NCBI GenBank assembly: GCA_905236615.1
Contig: CAJORC010000372.1
Location: forward strand, 1-16,207
Length of the DNA stretch: 16,207 nt
Origin: an uncultured Lachnospiraceae bacterium
GTDB lineage: Bacteria > Bacillota > Clostridia > Lachnospirales > Lachnospiraceae
Direction of reading: 5' to 3'
Part shown: positions 14,336 to 16,207 of the stretch, piece by piece
Layout of the letters: the number at the start of each line of letters is the position of its first letter
Numbering within the stretch: position 1 is the stretch's first letter
The notes under the pieces: generated by a model
The model's database searches: none
Seen by the model: the letters and a program-made list of their open reading frames with translations, nothing else
What the model was told of the DNA's origin: nothing
Program-made: the position numbers and the translations under genes

Positions 14336-15007
14336 ATGAGATATTTTAAGAGAATTATAAATACTGGCTTGACAATAGGACTTGCAGTAGTTCTTTTAAC
14401 AGGGGCAGAGATTGCCCGCAGAAAAAAATTATATTCAAGAGAAAATATGATCATAAAGATTCCCGATCACATGAGTGCTTTATTTATAGGTGATTCACGA
14501 ACAATGGGTTTATGTATAGCGACTGACGGCGGAGTTGATGATAATATCGGCTGGATAGCTGAAGGAGGCGTAAAACTTGACTGGTATAAAGAATATGCTG
14601 AGCCGGTCGCAAGAGAAAAGATCGGGAATTGCAAGAAACTCGTCATTCTTTTAGGCGTTAATGATCTTCTGGGAATGGAATTCTCCGACGGAGAAAACAG
14701 CGATGCCGCTGATTATGCTGAAATCCTTGAGGAGACTGCGGATAAATACAGCAAAAAAGGAGTCGAAACTTATTTTGTATCCGTACTTCCCGTTGACAGT
14801 TCTTACGATGATATTAATTCAGATATAAATATATTTAACGAAAAAATCGAAAAATCCATGAATAAATGTCATTATATCGATCTCTATTCTCCGGTTACAG
14901 ACAATGGTTTCAAGACTGTTGACGGACTTCATTTTGATCTGGAAACAAGTTCTTACATATTCAACAGATTAATGAAGGAGCTGAGAAGGGACTGGATAAA
15001 AATATAG
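14336..15007 (+). CDS. Membrane-anchored SGNH/GDSL-family hydrolase
   Basis: 223 residues. An N-terminal signal anchor (hydrophobic about 9-24, preceded by R and K, followed by RRKK) places the catalytic domain outside the membrane. SGNH blocks: FIGDSR (50-55) with nucleophile S54; a glycine near 77-78 (block II); GVND with N109 (block III); and DGLHF with D196 and H199 (block V). The small size and GDSR form match SGNH domains that de-acylate polysaccharides or peptidoglycan, or act on lipids; the substrate is not deducible. No good ribosome-binding site precedes ATG 14336: GGAG at 14317-14320 is 15 bases away and better placed for an out-of-frame ATG at 14331. No in-frame start further upstream was found. 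It is divergent from the flavin operon. No terminator was recognised before the next gene. Confidence 0.82.
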   Translation: MRYFKRIINTGLTIGLAVVLLTGAEIARRKKLYSRENMIIKIPDHMSALFIGDSRTMGLCIATDGGVDDNIGWIAEGGVKLDWYKEYAEPVAREKIGNCKKLVILLGVNDLLGMEFSDGENSDAADYAEILEETADKYSKKGVETYFVSVLPVDSSYDDINSDINIFNEKIEKSMNKCHYIDLYSPVTDNGFKTVDGLHFDLETSSYIFNRLMKELRRDWIKI

Positions 15008-15043
15008 AGGAAGGATGGCTGGATAAGTAATTAAAAAACTATC

Positions 15044-15073
15044 TTGAAAAAACAGTATATGAAGTTATATAAT
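15044..15073 (+). promoter_or_regulatory. Promoter of the SulP transporter gene
   Basis: TTGAAA (15044-15049), an 18-base spacer and a perfect TATAAT (15068-15073). The predicted start near 15080 gives a leader of about 49 bases that contains AAGGAG (15112-15117). The gap 15008-15128 contains nothing else I can support. Confidence 0.72.
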
Positions 15074-15128
15074 GTTTTCTTGTGTTCAGAAACAGAAAGA
15101 TATCATTTTTCAAGGAGTTTTATTAATC

Positions 15129-16207
15129 ATGGATAACGAACAATTAAAACCAATGTTATTTTCCAGCTTAAAAGGTTACAATAAGGAGCAGTTTTTCAAG
15201 GATCTGATCTCCGGTATTATTGTTGCCGTTATAGCACTTCCGCTTTCAATCGCGCTTGCTCTTGCTTCGGGCGTTGGTCCTGAAGAAGGTATCTATACCG
15301 CTATTATCGCAGGATTTCTCATCTCATTCTTAGGCGGAAGCAAAGTACAGATTGCAGGACCTACCGCAGCATTCGCCACAATAGTTGCCGGAATAGTTGC
15401 CAAAAACGGCATGTCGGGACTGGCTCTTGCAACGGTTATCGCAGGATTAATTCTTATCGTAATGGGACTTCTCCGTCTCGGAAGCCTCATCAAATTTATC
15501 CCTTATACAATTACAACAGGTTTTACTGCCGGAATTGCTGTCACTATCCTTATCGGTCAGCTTAAGGACTTTTTCGGCTTAACTTATCCCGCCGGAACCG
15601 TTACCATTGAAACAATGGAAAAAATGTCTGCTTTCATTAAAAATATCGGTACCTTAAATCTACAGGCATTGATCGTTGGAGCTGTATCACTCGCAGTTCT
15701 TATTATATGGCCATATATTAACGACAAGATCCCGGGATCACTCATTGCCGTTATAATCGGTATCCTTATGGTAAAATTTCTCGGAATGAATGTTAATACT
15801 ATCGGAGACCTTTATACCATAAGTAATAAACTTCCTTCATTTACTATGCCTGAGCTTTCTATCAGCGCTGTCGGAAATGTACTTCCAAATGCTTTTACAA
15901 TTGCAATACTTGCGGCAATTGAATCACTGCTTTCCTGCGTTGTTGCAGACGGAATGATCGGTTCAAGACACCGTTCAAATATGGAACTTGTCGCACAGGG
16001 TGTCGGAAATATCGGTTCTGCACTTTTTGGCGGAATCCCCGCAACCGGAGCAATCGCAAGAACTGCCGCAAATATTAAAAACGGCGGTAAAACACCTGTT
16101 GCAGGAATGGTTCATGCAATAGTCCTTGTATTGGTACTCGTTATACTTATGCCTTATGCAGCACTTATCCCCATGCCTACAATAGCAGCAATACTTTTCC
16201 TTGTTGC
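15129..16207 (+). CDS. SulP-family inorganic anion transporter, 3' partial
   Basis: The frame is open from ATG 15129 to the window end (359 complete codons), so the C-terminal part is missing. The N-terminus has a short soluble stretch, then alternating hydrophobic segments. Family features seen: DLISGIIVAVIALPLSIALA in the first membrane segment; the conserved IAGPTAAFATIVAG stretch; PYTITTGFTAGIAV; and SLLSCVVADGMIGSRHRSN followed by NIGSALFGGIPATGAIARTA, a strongly conserved SulP region. The family moves sulfate, bicarbonate, dicarboxylates or other anions, often Na+ or H+ coupled; the substrate cannot be chosen here. A C-terminal STAS domain, if present, would lie beyond the window. AAGGAG is 11 bases ahead of the start. 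Confidence 0.93.
   Translation, partial: MDNEQLKPMLFSSLKGYNKEQFFKDLISGIIVAVIALPLSIALALASGVGPEEGIYTAIIAGFLISFLGGSKVQIAGPTAAFATIVAGIVAKNGMSGLALATVIAGLILIVMGLLRLGSLIKFIPYTITTGFTAGIAVTILIGQLKDFFGLTYPAGTVTIETMEKMSAFIKNIGTLNLQALIVGAVSLAVLIIWPYINDKIPGSLIAVIIGILMVKFLGMNVNTIGDLYTISNKLPSFTMPELSISAVGNVLPNAFTIAILAAIESLLSCVVADGMIGSRHRSNMELVAQGVGNIGSALFGGIPATGAIARTAANIKNGGKTPVAGMVHAIVLVLVLVILMPYAALIPMPTIAAILFLV

Noticed and set aside
1..16207. CRISPR array, tRNA or rRNA gene, IS element or attachment site
   Set aside because: None of the regular spaced repeats, cloverleaf-like tracts, transposase motifs or terminal inverted repeats was seen by eye on either strand.

Overview
The window reads as a chromosomal segment of an anaerobic, low-to-moderate GC Firmicute of the class Clostridia, most likely a Lachnospiraceae-type gut or rumen bacterium. 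This is inferred from gene content: an [FeFe]-hydrogenase with a GltD/NuoF-like partner, a reverse rubrerythrin, YlmH, a flavinylated extracellular reductase lipoprotein, strong GGAGG ribosome-binding sites and some TTG starts. No phage, IS element, tRNA, rRNA or CRISPR array was found. No gap between genes exceeds 300 bases.

Left part (1-6408, plus strand): the 3' part of a REC / degenerate-GGDEF / EAL response regulator (c-di-GMP phosphodiesterase), then a low-specificity threonine aldolase. Behind its own promoter lies a two-gene hydrogenase operon. Its first gene encodes a flavoprotein joining a NuoF-type iron-sulfur adaptor to a GltD/NfnL-type NAD(P)H-FAD module. The second encodes a 575-residue CpI-like [FeFe]-hydrogenase whose start overlaps the end of the first gene.

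Middle part (6414-10890, minus strand, transcribed right to left): Dus tRNA-dihydrouridine synthase, a single-chain TrmL-Maf fusion, reverse rubrerythrin with a strong terminator, a TrmH/SpoU-family methyltransferase and YlmH. This is an RNA-modification and translation-housekeeping block with an oxygen-detoxification gene inside it.

Right part (10997-16207): a minus-strand operon with a near-consensus promoter and a strong terminator encodes a small FMN-binding lipoprotein and an 885-residue lipoprotein with two FMN-binding domains and a fumarate/urocanate-reductase-type FAD domain. The two genes share a duplicated FMN domain (about 84% identical by hand count). They look like an exported flavin-based electron-transfer and terminal-reductase system of unknown substrate. 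Divergent from it are a membrane-anchored SGNH hydrolase, whose best promoter predicts a leaderless mRNA, and a SulP-family anion transporter cut by the window end.

Most noteworthy: the triple-flavin reductase operon with its leader palindrome, the TrmL-Maf fusion, and the NfnL-like/NuoF-like hydrogenase partner.
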